Source of the DNA: Acidobacteria subdivision 2 bacterium RH1 MAG20
GTDB taxonomy: Bacteria > Acidobacteriota > Terriglobia > Terriglobales > Acidobacteriaceae
Length of the DNA stretch: 64,000 nt
Assembly: GCA_002197545.1 (NCBI GenBank)
Contig: NFUO01000112.1
Span: 1 to 64,000, forward strand
Reading direction: 5' to 3'
The notes beneath the pieces are model-generated. The model saw nothing but the letters and a program-made list of their open reading frames with translations, had not been told where the DNA came from and did not search any database. The position numbers and the translations under genes are program-made. Shown in pieces: positions 27,484-36,735 of the stretch. Each line of letters starts with the position of its first letter. Position 1 is the stretch's first letter.

Positions 27484-28623
27484 ATGGGTCTTGAGTTTCA
27501 GGTAGATAGGACGGACGTTGGCGGGGGGCGGCGGGGGCGGCTGATATTGCCGCATGGGGTGGTGGAGACTCCGGTGTTTATGCCGGTGGGGACTGCGGCG
27601 AGCGTGAAGGCGGTCGAGCAGAGTGTGCTGGAGCAGATCGGTCCGGATGGCGCGGGCGCGCAGATTATTCTGGCGAATACTTATCATCTTTACCTGCGGC
27701 CAGGACATGAGCTGATTGCGCGGATGGATGGCGTGCACCGGTTTATGAGCTGGGAACGCCCGATGCTGACGGACTCGGGCGGGTTTCAGGTCTTCAGCCT
27801 GAGCAGCCTGCGGAAGGTGACGGCGGATGGGGTGGAGTTTCGGTCGCATCTGGATGGGAGCAAGCATTTCTTTTCGCCGGAGCACTCGATGGATGTGCAG
27901 ATTGCGCTGGGCGCGGATGTAATGATGGTCTTCGATGAGTGCGTGGAGCATCCGGCGACGTATGAGAGGACGCGGGACTCGATGGGGTTGACGCATGCGT
28001 GGGCACAACGGTCAAAAGATCATTTTGAGAACCATAAAGAACGGGTGCCGTGGTTGGAGGAGCGCGGCGGGAAGACGCAGAGCCTGTTTGGGATTGTGCA
28101 GGGTGGGATGTATGCGGACCTGCGCAAGGAATCAGCCGAACGGCTGGTGGAGATGGAGCTGCCCGGATATGCGATTGGCGGCCTGGCAGTCGGCGAGCCG
28201 CGTGAGGTGACGCGCGAGATGATTGCGCGGACGCTGGAGTGGTTGCCGAAGGACAAGCCGCGTTATGTGATGGGCGTGGGGTATCCCGATGAGATTGAAG
28301 AGTACGCGAAGATGGGCGTGGACATGATGGATTGCGTGCTGCCGACGCGGGCGGGGCGGCATGGACTCTTATTCATGCGCGAAGAGGCCGGTGGGCCGGT
28401 AGTTCGGATGAACATCAAGCGCAGGGAGTATGCGGAGGATGCGAGGCCCATCGATGAGTCGTGCGGCTGCATGGTTTGCCGGAGATATTCGCGGGCTTAT
28501 CTGCGGCATTTGTTTGTGTCAGGAGAGGCGCTGGGGTTGACCCTGAATTCGGTGCACAATCTGCATTTCTATCTGGCGACGATGGAACGGGTGCGGCGCG
28601 AGTTGGCTGCTGCGAAGGCTTAA
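27484..28623 (+). CDS. tgt: Queuine tRNA-ribosyltransferase
   Basis: A 379-residue tRNA-guanine transglycosylase that swaps guanine 34 in GU(N) tRNAs for the queuosine precursor. PVFMPVGTAASVKAV, LANTYHLYLRPG and LTDSGGFQVFSLS (Asp97) form the substrate pocket. DMMDCVLPTRAGRHG carries the nucleophilic Asp, and CGCMVCRRYSRAYLRHLF holds the zinc-binding Cys and His residues. The TAA stop (28621-28623) is the first part of a large inverted repeat. The family's common neighbour order, tgt then yajC-secD-secF, is kept but with two genes inserted in between. Confidence 0.96.
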   Translation: MGLEFQVDRTDVGGGRRGRLILPHGVVETPVFMPVGTAASVKAVEQSVLEQIGPDGAGAQIILANTYHLYLRPGHELIARMDGVHRFMSWERPMLTDSGGFQVFSLSSLRKVTADGVEFRSHLDGSKHFFSPEHSMDVQIALGADVMMVFDECVEHPATYERTRDSMGLTHAWAQRSKDHFENHKERVPWLEERGGKTQSLFGIVQGGMYADLRKESAERLVEMELPGYAIGGLAVGEPREVTREMIARTLEWLPKDKPRYVMGVGYPDEIEEYAKMGVDMMDCVLPTRAGRHGLLFMREEAGGPVVRMNIKRREYAEDARPIDESCGCMVCRRYSRAYLRHLFVSGEALGLTLNSVHNLHFYLATMERVRRELAAAKA

Positions 28624-28819
28624 CACCGATTGGCACCGATCACACCGATTAAAAACAATAGAACGACCGCGGATCAGCACGGATAGGCACGGATTTTAAA
28701 GACAACAAAAGATCTTTGCGTTCCTGGTTTTTATCCGCGATGATCCGTGTCGATTCGCGGTCGATTGATCGTCTCTTTTTGTCTTTAAATCGGTGTGATC
28801 GGTGCCAATCGGTGTTAAG
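28619..28819. repeat. Nested inverted repeat after tgt
   Basis: A perfect 32-base arm (28619-28650, beginning CTTAACACCGATTGGCACCG) is matched by 28788-28819. Inside lies a second pair, 28664-28684 (CGACCGCGGATCAGCACGGA) with 28743-28763, 18 of 21 matching. ACCGAT/ACGGAT recurs about every 10 bases. The block separates convergent genes and includes the tgt stop codon. Confidence 0.9.
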
Positions 28820-28823
28820 TTTT

Positions 28824-29336
28824 TCAATCCGGCAGACGGAGGGTAGCGGGGTCGCGATGGAGTTCGATGCAGATGGCTTCCACGACGAGGTTGTGGTCTT
28901 CGCGTTGCGGCAGGCCGGAGACGGTGACGCTGCCGATGACTCCGGCTCCTGCGACTTTGAGGGGGAAGCTGCCGCCGTGGGTGGCGTATTCGGCGTCGGG
29001 TAGAGAGTATTTTTCGACGAGCGTGGTGTTGTTGTACTTGAGGTAGAGGCCCACCTGGTAGGAGCTGCGGTGGAAGCGGGCGACGACGTTTGATTTGCGC
29101 TCGACCCAGCGGGCGTTGTCGGGCGTGGTGCCGGAGAGCGCGGCGTAGAAGAGCGGCTGGTGCGGGTGGCCGAAGCGGCGAATGTCGATGACGATGGAGT
29201 GATTACGGGCGACGGCGAGTTCGCGGAGGGAGAGGCCCAGGCGCCATGCGGTCTCGGCGTCGAAGGCGGGCAGGATGAGTTCCGCTTCCTGGTGGATGAT
29301 GGCGGCGAGGTCTTTCGAGATATCAGTAATGGCCAT
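28824..29336 (-). CDS. HbpS/GlcG-like heme-degrading-domain protein
   Basis: A 170-residue cytoplasmic protein of the UPF0303/heme-degrading domain family. Its composition matches: [59 protein letters not shown] and [12 protein letters not shown]. The last segment, [21 protein letters not shown], is the typical end of HbpS/GlcG-like folds. Members bind or process small molecules; heme binding is proposed for some. Heme use here is inference only. It faces the large palindrome at its 3' end. Confidence 0.82.
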   Translation of the reverse strand: MAITDISKDLAAIIHQEAELILPAFDAETAWRLGLSLRELAVARNHSIVIDIRRFGHPHQPLFYAALSGTTPDNARWVERKSNVVARFHRSSYQVGLYLKYNNTTLVEKYSLPDAEYATHGGSFPLKVAGAGVIGSVTVSGLPQREDHNLVVEAICIELHRDPATLRLPD

Positions 29337-29426
29337 GGATTTGTTCCTTTTCGGCTGCGCCGCGAGCGATATACTCGCGGAACGAAAGTATTTGCAGCTT
29401 TAACCTTTTTACATGAGGAGGCTTAT

Positions 29427-31532
29427 GTGGCCATCAATTTCTTGTCGTGGCGCAGCGGAGTTGTTCGTAGTGGTCTGCGGATCGCCAGAGCGGGGACGCT
29501 GATCGTGGCGCTTTCGATTGCAGCGCAGGCACAGGCTGGAGATCCGCTTCATGCGTGGAATGCGGGGAGTGACCCGGCGTCGCTCGATGCGTGGGTGCAC
29601 CAGAGGTTGGCGTCGGCACAGGCCAATATTGATAAGGTGGTCGCGGTCAAAGGTGCGCATACGGTCGAGAACACATTGCAGCCCTTCGATGAGGCGCAGA
29701 ATGAGTTGGCGCTTGCGGGCAATGAGGCGTACCTGATGTTTGCGGTGGGCGATTCGGCGGAGCTGCGGAATAAAGGACAGGCGCTGACGGCGACGATCTC
29801 TTCGGCGGCGACCGATCTGAGTTTGAACCAGAATGTCTATCGCGCGCTGGCTGCGGTGCCGCTGCCGGCAAACGATGCGGCGACGAAGCATTACCTGGAG
29901 CGGACGTTGCTGGAGTACAGGTTGTCGGGCGTGGACAAGGACGACGCGACTCGGGCGAAGATACGCCAGTTGCAGGACAGAATTACCGAAACAACGCTGG
30001 TCTTCGGCAGGAACATCGCCGACGATGTTCGCAAGGTGACGGCGACGAAGGCAGCGCTGGACGGGTTGCCAGCGGACTATATTGCCCGGCATAAACCTGC
30101 GGCTGATGGGACCTATACGCTGACGACGGATTCGCCGGACAGTACGCCGGTGATGAGCTTTGCCAAGGATGCCGACCTGCGCAAGCGCATGTTTTTGGCT
30201 TACACCGACCGCGCCTATCCGAAGAACGTCTCGGTGTTGAAGGACATTTTGATTGCGCGGCAGGAGCTGGCGACAACGCTTGGCTATGCGACTTATGCCG
30301 ACCTTGCCACAGCGGACCAGATGATTGGCTCGGCGAGCAATTTGAAGGTTTTCCTGAACCAGGTTGATGATGCTTCGCGGGAGATTGGGAGGCGTGAGTA
30401 TGCGGAGTTGCTGGAGTTCGCGCAAAAACAGCAGCCGGGGTTGACCGGCATCTCGGACGCGGATGCGGGTTACTGGTCGGAAGAGTACCGCCGCTCGAAG
30501 TATGACTTCGACGCGCAGAGTGTGCGGCCCTACTTTCCCTATGACGAGGTGCAGGCAGGGATTCTGAAGACTGCGGCGCGGTTGTTCCATGTTGAATTCC
30601 GGCAGGTTACGGACGCGAAGAAGTGGGACGCTTCGGTGGCGGTCTTCGACGTGTTCGATGCGGTAAGTGCGGACAAGGGGAAGAAGCTGGGGCGGATCTA
30701 TTTGGACATGCACCCACGAGAGGGCAAGGACAAGTGGTTTTCGAGTGCGCCGCTGGTGCCGGGGGTTCGCGGGCGGCAGCTTCCTGAGGGGGCGCTGATC
30801 TGCAACTTCTCCGGCGGCACGGCGGGCGATCCGGGTTTGATGGAGTACAGCGAGGTGGTGACCTTCTTCCACGAGTTCGGCCACCTGATGCACCACATTC
30901 TCGGCGGGCAGGGGCGCTGGTCGGGGCAGGGCGGGTTCAACGTCGAGGGCGACTTTGTCGAGGCCCCTTCGCAGATGCTGGAAGAGATGTTCCGCGACAA
31001 GACGATTATCTCTTCGTTTGCCAGGGACTATAAGACGGGCGCGACGATTCCGGCGGACCTGTTTGAGCGGATGAATGCCGCCGATGCCTACGGGCGCGGA
31101 CGCTGGGTTCAGCGGCAGTTGCTCTATGCCAACTATGCTTTGCAACTGCATGATCGGCCGCCAGCCGATGTAGACTTCGATGCTCTGCTGCAGGAGGACA
31201 CGAAGCGGTTTTCGCCGTTCACCTTTGTCGATGGCGACCGCATGTATACGAGCTTTACGCACCTTGCGGGCTATGCGTCGAACTACTACACCTATGTCCT
31301 GGACAAGGTGATTGCGGTTGATTTCTTTGCTCAGTTCGACAAGGCCAACCTGCTGGACGGGCCTACGGCGATGCGCTATCGAAGGACGGTGCTGGAGCCG
31401 GGTGCGACCAAGCCGGCGGCGGTGCTGGTGAAGGACTTCATGGGTCGTCCGCAGAGTATCGATGCGTTGAAGACGTGGATGATGGTGGAGTTTCAGAGTG
31501 CGCCGAAGGAGAAGGTTGCGGGTGGAAAGTAG
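29427..31532 (+). CDS. M3 family zinc oligopeptidase
   Basis: A 701-residue metallopeptidase of the thimet oligopeptidase/oligopeptidase A family. A signal-like segment (about 17-37, ending AAQAQAG) suggests export to the periplasm. The zinc motif is FFHEFGHLMHHIL (His482-Glu-Phe-Gly-His), with the downstream Glu in EAPSQMLEEMF. DLHPREGKDKW-type elements (here LDMHPREGKDKW) and SFTHLAGYASNYYTYVLDKV are family marks. GTG 29427 has a strong GAGGAGG at five bases; longer frames upstream are shadows. It cleaves short peptides, probably in the cell envelope. Confidence 0.92.
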   Translation: MAINFLSWRSGVVRSGLRIARAGTLIVALSIAAQAQAGDPLHAWNAGSDPASLDAWVHQRLASAQANIDKVVAVKGAHTVENTLQPFDEAQNELALAGNEAYLMFAVGDSAELRNKGQALTATISSAATDLSLNQNVYRALAAVPLPANDAATKHYLERTLLEYRLSGVDKDDATRAKIRQLQDRITETTLVFGRNIADDVRKVTATKAALDGLPADYIARHKPAADGTYTLTTDSPDSTPVMSFAKDADLRKRMFLAYTDRAYPKNVSVLKDILIARQELATTLGYATYADLATADQMIGSASNLKVFLNQVDDASREIGRREYAELLEFAQKQQPGLTGISDADAGYWSEEYRRSKYDFDAQSVRPYFPYDEVQAGILKTAARLFHVEFRQVTDAKKWDASVAVFDVFDAVSADKGKKLGRIYLDMHPREGKDKWFSSAPLVPGVRGRQLPEGALICNFSGGTAGDPGLMEYSEVVTFFHEFGHLMHHILGGQGRWSGQGGFNVEGDFVEAPSQMLEEMFRDKTIISSFARDYKTGATIPADLFERMNAADAYGRGRWVQRQLLYANYALQLHDRPPADVDFDALLQEDTKRFSPFTFVDGDRMYTSFTHLAGYASNYYTYVLDKVIAVDFFAQFDKANLLDGPTAMRYRRTVLEPGATKPAAVLVKDFMGRPQSIDALKTWMMVEFQSAPKEKVAGGK

Positions 31533-31733
31533 GGATGTGGAATCTTTGCCGCCGTGCGGCTGCCCTGGACGCGCCTTGACACCGGGGGGCGGTTACGCGA
31601 TGCTTAGGGGCTAGGCACCCTTTTATGGCCTGAGAGCAGAGTCGCGTCGGTTGGAGCGCTTTGACTACGCATGTCTACGTCTTTTCCAGACTGCGCAGGC
31701 TGCAATGAGTTTAAGCGGTGGAATGGAGTTTTG

Positions 31734-32051
31734 ATGCTGGCAATGTGGTTGCAGAGTGCGATAGGAGGATTCAACATGGGTAGTTTAGGCGGGTTGGCGC
31801 TGCCGCTCCTGTTTTTTGTCGCGCTTTATTTTCTGATGATCGTGCCTAACCAAAGGAAGCAGAAAAAATGGCAGAACATGCTGGCGGAGTTGAAGCCCGG
31901 CGACCGCGTGACCACCAATGGCGGCATCCGGGGAACGATTATCACGGTGAAAGATGATGTTCTGGTTCTGCGCGTGCAGCCGGACGGACTGAAGCTGGAG
32001 TTCGCCAAACAGGCCGTCGCGGCAGTGACGACGGACACGCCGGCAGCATAG
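31734..32051 (+). CDS. yajC: Preprotein translocase subunit YajC
   Basis: A 105-residue inner-membrane protein. One membrane helix (LPLLFFVALYFLMIVPNQRK) is followed by a cytoplasmic beta domain with MLAELKPGDRVTTNGGIRGTI. YajC associates with SecD-SecF, whose genes follow. The ATG at 31734 has GGAG upstream; an ATG at 31671 would give an unusual Cys-rich extension. The 200 bases before it contain TTGACA at 31578-31583, a possible -35 element. Confidence 0.93.
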   Translation: MLAMWLQSAIGGFNMGSLGGLALPLLFFVALYFLMIVPNQRKQKKWQNMLAELKPGDRVTTNGGIRGTIITVKDDVLVLRVQPDGLKLEFAKQAVAAVTTDTPAA

Positions 32052-32174
32052 AATTTGCAGGGCAGTCGTACAGATCGTTGAGCAGATTAGTAACAAATTA
32101 GTTGAGCAAGCTGAGATTCAACCGTTAATTTACGGACGAGGAAGAAGCAAGGATGACAATGGCGGGGCTGGAAC

Positions 32175-33815
32175 ATGGCGCTGCCGGTTGCACCTTCAAT
32201 AAAGATCATGGGCAAGAATCTGGCCGGTAAGTCGGCATTCATCGTTGGGGTATTGTTGGTCTTCGTCTTTGGCTTCATCGGCATACCGCACGGTAGCCTG
32301 AAGGAGTCGATCCTGAACCGTATTCACCTTGGGCTTGACCTTAAGGGCGGCACGCATCTGGTGCTCGAGGTGCATGTTGCCGAAGCGGTGACCTCGACGA
32401 CCGATCGCGATGTAGCGCGACTGGAAGGCGACCTGCAGAAGGCCGGCATCACCGGCGCCACGGTTGGCAAGACCGACCCGGCGAACCCGGAGACTATTGT
32501 CATTAGCGGGATTCCGCCGACAAAACTGAGCGATGCGCGGGGCGTGCTCACCGGAAACGATTACAGCACGTATGACGTCTCGACGAACACCGCGGGCAAT
32601 TCGACGCTGGCGATGAAGCCTTCGGCGGTTGCCGACCTCAAGACGCGGACGCTTAATACCTCGATCGACACCATCCGCGAGCGCATCGACAAGCTGGGCG
32701 TCAGTGAGCCTACGATTCAGAAGTACGGCCTGGGCGACAACGAGATTCTGGTGGAGTTGCCCGGTGTCAGCGATCCAGCCGAGGTGGAAGACGTGATTCA
32801 GTCGACGGCCAAGCTGTCGATTCATGCGGTTGTCGGCGGCCCCTACGGTACCGATGCGGATGCGTTGCAGGCAAATAATGGGACCATTCCGCCGGATTCC
32901 ATGCTGGTGCATGGGGTGGGTTCGGCGGGGATGCCCGACCAAGTATGGCTGCTGAAGCGGGTCAGCGAGGTTGAGGGTACGGACTTCCGCGATGCACAGC
33001 CATCCACCGACCAGAATGGACGCCCAAATATCCATTTCACCCTGACGACCCAGGCGGGTGACCGCTTCTACCAGTACACCTCGACGCATAGCAAGACGAG
33101 CTCGACGCCAGGTTCGATGGCCATTGTGTTGGACAATAAAGTCAAGGAAGTCGCTTCGATCGAAGGCGCTATTCGCGATAGTGGCGAGATCGAAGGCGGC
33201 TTCACCAAGCAACAGGCGTCCGATCTTTCGCTGATGCTGCGGACGGGCGCGTTGCCGGCCTCGATCTCTTATCTGGAGACGCGGACGGTTGGCCCGAGCC
33301 TTGGCGCGGCATCTATTCATCAGGGCGTCGTTGCTGCCATCGCCGGTATGTTGGCGGTCATGATCTTCATGTTGGTCTACTATCGCGGCGCCGGGATCAA
33401 TGCCGATCTCGCGCTGATACTCAACCTGGTGATCCTGCTGGGCTTCATGGGCTATGCCGGGGCTACGCTCACGCTGCCGGGTATCGCGGGCGTCATTTTG
33501 ACCATCGGTATGGGCGTCGATTCAAACGTCTTGATCTTTGAGCGTATCCGTGAAGAGATGCGCGCGGGCAAGAGCACTCCGGTTGCCGTGCAGCAGGGCT
33601 TTGCCCATGCCTGGACCACCATCTTCGATACCCACGTTACGACCATTGTGTCGGCGGCGATCCTGTTCCTGTTTGGATCGGGGCCGGTGCAGGGCTTTGC
33701 GGTGACGCTGGTCTTCGGTCTTCTGGCGAACCTGTTTACCGCGGTCTATGTGTCGAGGGTGATCTTCGATGCAATTCTGCAGAGGAAAGAACGCGGCGCG
33801 ACGTTATCGATTTAG
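32175..33815 (+). CDS. secD: Protein translocase subunit SecD
   Basis: A 546-residue inner-membrane protein of the SecDF proton-driven protein export machine. N-terminal membrane helix (about 16-38), the conserved GLDLKGGTHLVLEV, a large periplasmic domain (about 60-370, with TIRERIDKLGVSEP and ILVELPGVSDP), and five further helices with GAALPAS-type and TIGMGVDSNVLIFERIREE motifs. The last segment carries the characteristic Asp-rich loop of the proton path. It follows yajC by 123 bases and precedes secF by 94 bases. Confidence 0.96.
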   Translation: MALPVAPSIKIMGKNLAGKSAFIVGVLLVFVFGFIGIPHGSLKESILNRIHLGLDLKGGTHLVLEVHVAEAVTSTTDRDVARLEGDLQKAGITGATVGKTDPANPETIVISGIPPTKLSDARGVLTGNDYSTYDVSTNTAGNSTLAMKPSAVADLKTRTLNTSIDTIRERIDKLGVSEPTIQKYGLGDNEILVELPGVSDPAEVEDVIQSTAKLSIHAVVGGPYGTDADALQANNGTIPPDSMLVHGVGSAGMPDQVWLLKRVSEVEGTDFRDAQPSTDQNGRPNIHFTLTTQAGDRFYQYTSTHSKTSSTPGSMAIVLDNKVKEVASIEGAIRDSGEIEGGFTKQQASDLSLMLRTGALPASISYLETRTVGPSLGAASIHQGVVAAIAGMLAVMIFMLVYYRGAGINADLALILNLVILLGFMGYAGATLTLPGIAGVILTIGMGVDSNVLIFERIREEMRAGKSTPVAVQQGFAHAWTTIFDTHVTTIVSAAILFLFGSGPVQGFAVTLVFGLLANLFTAVYVSRVIFDAILQRKERGATLSI

Positions 33816-33909
33816 CTCGCGGCTATCGATTTATGTCGCGACGCTGTCGATTTAGATTTTGTTTGAGAGATTGCGGGGCCTGATGGGCTGCCGCCGAGGA
33901 CGTAAGAGC

Positions 33910-34872
33910 GTGGAACTGTTTCATAATCCGAATATCGACTGGCTCGGGAAGAAGTGGTATTTCCTTGGGTTTTCTCTGGTTTTTTCGATCGCCGGCATTC
34001 TCAGCATGGCGTTCTGGCATCACGTTCCGCTAGGCGTCGACTTCAAGGGCGGGACCCAGATTCGCGTTGACTTCAGCCAGTCGCCGAATGAGGACCATAT
34101 TCGTCAGGCACTGGATCGGGCAGGCATCCGCGACAAGACGATCCAGCGCGTCAGCGATCCCAGCGGCCATGCGGCGAACAAGGTCATCATTGCGTTGCCG
34201 GAGTCGACCGCGACCGATACCGCGCACGATGCCGGACGCGAGAGCGTCGAACATGCGCTGTCGGCGAATTATCACGACTCGATCTTCAATATCGAGCAGG
34301 TCCAGATCGTCGGCCCCACGGCTGGAAAGCAACTGCAACAGCAGGCTGTCTATGCGACGCTGTATTCGCTTCTGGGTATGCTCGTCTATCTGTGGTTCCG
34401 CTTCGAGTTGATCTACGGCGTGGCCGCGGTCGCGGCGGTGTTTCATGACACGTTGATTACGATTGGCGCGTTCAGTTTGACCAATAAGGAGATTACGCTT
34501 ACTGTTATCGCTGCAATTCTTACCTTGATCGGTTACTCGATGAACGACACGATCGTCGTCTTCGACCGCATTCGCGAGAACCTCGCGCTATCGCGGAGAG
34601 AGCCTCTGGCCGATCTGGTGAACCGTAGCATCAACCAGACTCTGAGCAGGACCGTGATCTCTTCAGGCCTGACATTTCTGACCGTGCTGTGCCTATATTT
34701 GTTCGGCGGTGAAGTGCTGAATGGCTTTTCATTCGCGCTTGTCATCGGTATTTTGATTGGGACGTACTCCTCCATCGCCGTGGCGGCGCCGATGCTGGTG
34801 GCCTACCAGGAGTGGCGGACAAAGCGGGGCAAGACTGCCGTTTTACCTGCGGCAAAGCGGGCCAGGACGTAG
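33910..34872 (+). CDS. secF: Protein translocase subunit SecF
   Basis: A 320-residue partner of SecD. VELFHNPNIDWLGKKWYFLG is the usual start of the SecF family, so GTG 33910 is chosen; a TTG at 33859 would add 17 residues. VDFKGGTQIRVDF marks the first periplasmic segment, and IGYSMNDTIVVFDRIRENL is the SecF signature in the membrane domain. GAGGA lies nine bases upstream. The gene ends the yajC-secD-secF group. About 100 bases separate it from the TonB gene. Confidence 0.95.
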   Translation: MELFHNPNIDWLGKKWYFLGFSLVFSIAGILSMAFWHHVPLGVDFKGGTQIRVDFSQSPNEDHIRQALDRAGIRDKTIQRVSDPSGHAANKVIIALPESTATDTAHDAGRESVEHALSANYHDSIFNIEQVQIVGPTAGKQLQQQAVYATLYSLLGMLVYLWFRFELIYGVAAVAAVFHDTLITIGAFSLTNKEITLTVIAAILTLIGYSMNDTIVVFDRIRENLALSRREPLADLVNRSINQTLSRTVISSGLTFLTVLCLYLFGGEVLNGFSFALVIGILIGTYSSIAVAAPMLVAYQEWRTKRGKTAVLPAAKRART

Positions 34873-34973
34873 GCTGGCGGGTGGTTTTCCGGAGTGCGGT
34901 CACCTCCGGGAACAAATCCTGACGGCGTGGTGTCTAAGAGGTATAGCTCTTCTTCAGAGTAAAGAGGCTGCAT

Positions 34974-35699
34974 ATGTTTGAAGATTCAATGATCGAGTCC
35001 AGCGGGAAGATCAAGACCAAGTCCAAGTATTGGATGATCGGGACGCTCATCTTCAATGCTTTGATTGTGGCGACGATGATCATTATTCCGCTGATCAATC
35101 CTGACGCGCTGCCGAAGACCGCATTGACGGCGATGATAACCGCGCCTCCACCTCCACCTCCGCCTCCACCTCCGCCTCCACCGCAGCAGATCGTCAAGCC
35201 GATCAAGATGGTGTCCGAGATCGATCAGGGTCTTCATGCCCCAACCAAGATTCCCAAGGACATCAAGATGGTGAAGGATGAGTCGGCCCCTCAGGTTGCC
35301 GGTGTCGTCGGAATGACCGGCATGGGTAGCGGAAGCGGCGGTCCGGGCGGCGTGATGGGCGGCTTTGGAAATGCTCCAGCGCCTGTCGTTCGCGTCGAAA
35401 AGCCCAAGGGTCCGGTCCGGGTATCGAGCGGTGTTGTCGCCGGTTCGAAGATTGGCGGGGTCAACCCGACGTATCCTCCTATTGCCCGCGCAGCACACGT
35501 GTCGGGTACGGTCGTTCTGCACGCCATTATCTCTAAAACAGGAACGATCACGAACCTGACGGTAATCAGTGGCCCGGAGATGTTGCGGGGGAATGCCGTC
35601 GAGGCCGTCCGCACCTGGCGCTACAGGCCCTATATTTTGAACGGCGAGCCCACGGAAGTTGATACGACTGTCTCCGTCAACTTCAATATGGGTGGCTAG
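34974..35699 (+). CDS. tonB: TonB energy transducer
   Basis: A 241-residue envelope protein. A single membrane helix (about 19-40) anchors it, then comes an unbroken run of 13 prolines (35145-35183) that spans the periplasm, a Gly-rich linker, and a C-terminal TonB domain (VNPTYPPIARAAHVSGTVVL, then PEMLRGNAVEAVRTWRYRP). It transmits the proton-motive energy of ExbB-ExbD to outer-membrane receptors. ExbB and two ExbD genes follow. AAAGAGG precedes the ATG. The proline run is coded by alternating CCT/CCA/CCG codons, a hexanucleotide repeat. Confidence 0.93.
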   Translation: MFEDSMIESSGKIKTKSKYWMIGTLIFNALIVATMIIIPLINPDALPKTALTAMITAPPPPPPPPPPPPPQQIVKPIKMVSEIDQGLHAPTKIPKDIKMVKDESAPQVAGVVGMTGMGSGSGGPGGVMGGFGNAPAPVVRVEKPKGPVRVSSGVVAGSKIGGVNPTYPPIARAAHVSGTVVLHAIISKTGTITNLTVISGPEMLRGNAVEAVRTWRYRPYILNGEPTEVDTTVSVNFNMGG

Positions 35700-35818
35700 A
35701 AAGACTTTGCAGGAACGGAAACGTCTATCTGTGTGCCCCTTGAAGATGTATCGCACGTTCGGGGGATTCACGGTTCAAGCTTCAGAAGAATAGATTTACA
35801 CCAGGAGGAAATATCCAA

Positions 35819-36559
35819 GTGATTCTCGCTCAACTCGCAAACTTCGCTCACGTACCTACTTCTCTCGCCCTCTTTTTTCAGGAGGCCCAGGTCAGCTTTA
35901 GTGTTTTGGGTCTTTGGGGCAATATGGGCTGGCTGGCCCGTTGCGTCGTCATTATCCTTTTCATTATGTCCATCTGGTCGCTTGCCGTGATTATCGACCG
36001 CGCCCTCTACTTCTCCGCTGCCCGCAAGCAGTCCCGCGAATTCGCCCCGAAGGTTGCCGGAGCGTTGAAGGACGGTCGTCTTGACGAGGCGATCAAGGTT
36101 GCTGACCGCTCCAAGAAGTCGCACCTGGCAGAGGTTGTCACCGCCGGCCTGCAGGAGTTTCGCAGCTTTGGTTCGGGCGGCAGCATCACCGAACAGCAGG
36201 TGGAAAGCTCCAAGCGCGCGCTGGAGCGCTCCGAGGCGATCGTTCATGCCAAGCTGAAGCGCGGCCTTGGCGGTCTGGCGACCATCGGTTCGACGGCGCC
36301 GTTCATCGGCCTGTTCGGGACCGTCGTCGGAATCTTGAACGCCTTCCAGCAGATTGCTACCCAGAAGACCTCCGGTATCGGCGCGGTCGCCGGCGGTATC
36401 TCCGAAGCCCTGGTGACAACCGCCATGGGTCTTCTTGTCGCCATCCCTGCGGTTATGACCTTCAACTACTTCACCGGCAAGGTGGAAGCGTTCGATGTCG
36501 AGATGGACAACAGCTCCAGCGAGCTAGTCGATTACTTCATCAAGCAGAGCCATCGGTAA
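35819..36559 (+). CDS. exbB: MotA/TolQ/ExbB proton channel protein
   Basis: A 246-residue inner-membrane protein. Three membrane helices: about 41-63 (WLARCVVIILFIMSIWSLAV), 157-180 (STAPFIGLFGTVVGILNAF) and 198-222. The cytoplasmic loop is between the first two. GTVVGILNAFQQI and ISEALVTTAMGLLVAIPAVM are the family hallmarks. GTG 35819 is preceded by AGGAGG at ten bases. It forms the motor with the two ExbD proteins encoded next. Confidence 0.93.
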   Translation: MILAQLANFAHVPTSLALFFQEAQVSFSVLGLWGNMGWLARCVVIILFIMSIWSLAVIIDRALYFSAARKQSREFAPKVAGALKDGRLDEAIKVADRSKKSHLAEVVTAGLQEFRSFGSGGSITEQQVESSKRALERSEAIVHAKLKRGLGGLATIGSTAPFIGLFGTVVGILNAFQQIATQKTSGIGAVAGGISEALVTTAMGLLVAIPAVMTFNYFTGKVEAFDVEMDNSSSELVDYFIKQSHR

Positions 36560-36644
36560 AGAAAGCTTTAAAGCAAAAAGTTGTATTTGTACCAGGTAGT
36601 AAGTAAGTAGCAACGACCTGCGAGGATCACGCCTCTGATAAGTG

Positions 36645-36678
36645 CCTCTGGACGCCGCCAGCGAACGGCGTCCAGAGG
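36645..36678 (+). promoter_or_regulatory. Strong hairpin between exbB and first exbD
   Basis: CCTCTGGACGCCG (36645-36657) pairs perfectly with CGGCGTCCAGAGG (36666-36678) across an 8-base loop. There is no T-tract. Likely an mRNA-processing or stability element setting exbB above exbD, or a weak terminator. Confidence 0.6.
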
Positions 36679-36735
36679 GCAGAGTGCCTACCGCAGGGGC
36701 AGCAAAGCCGGACAAACCGGGACGGAGCCGACGTT

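Noticed and set aside
29409..31262. 617-codon open frame on the strand opposite the M3 peptidase
   Set aside because: The M3 frame has a zinc motif and family marks along its length; the opposite frame is Arg-rich and without motifs, as expected for antisense of a GC-rich gene.
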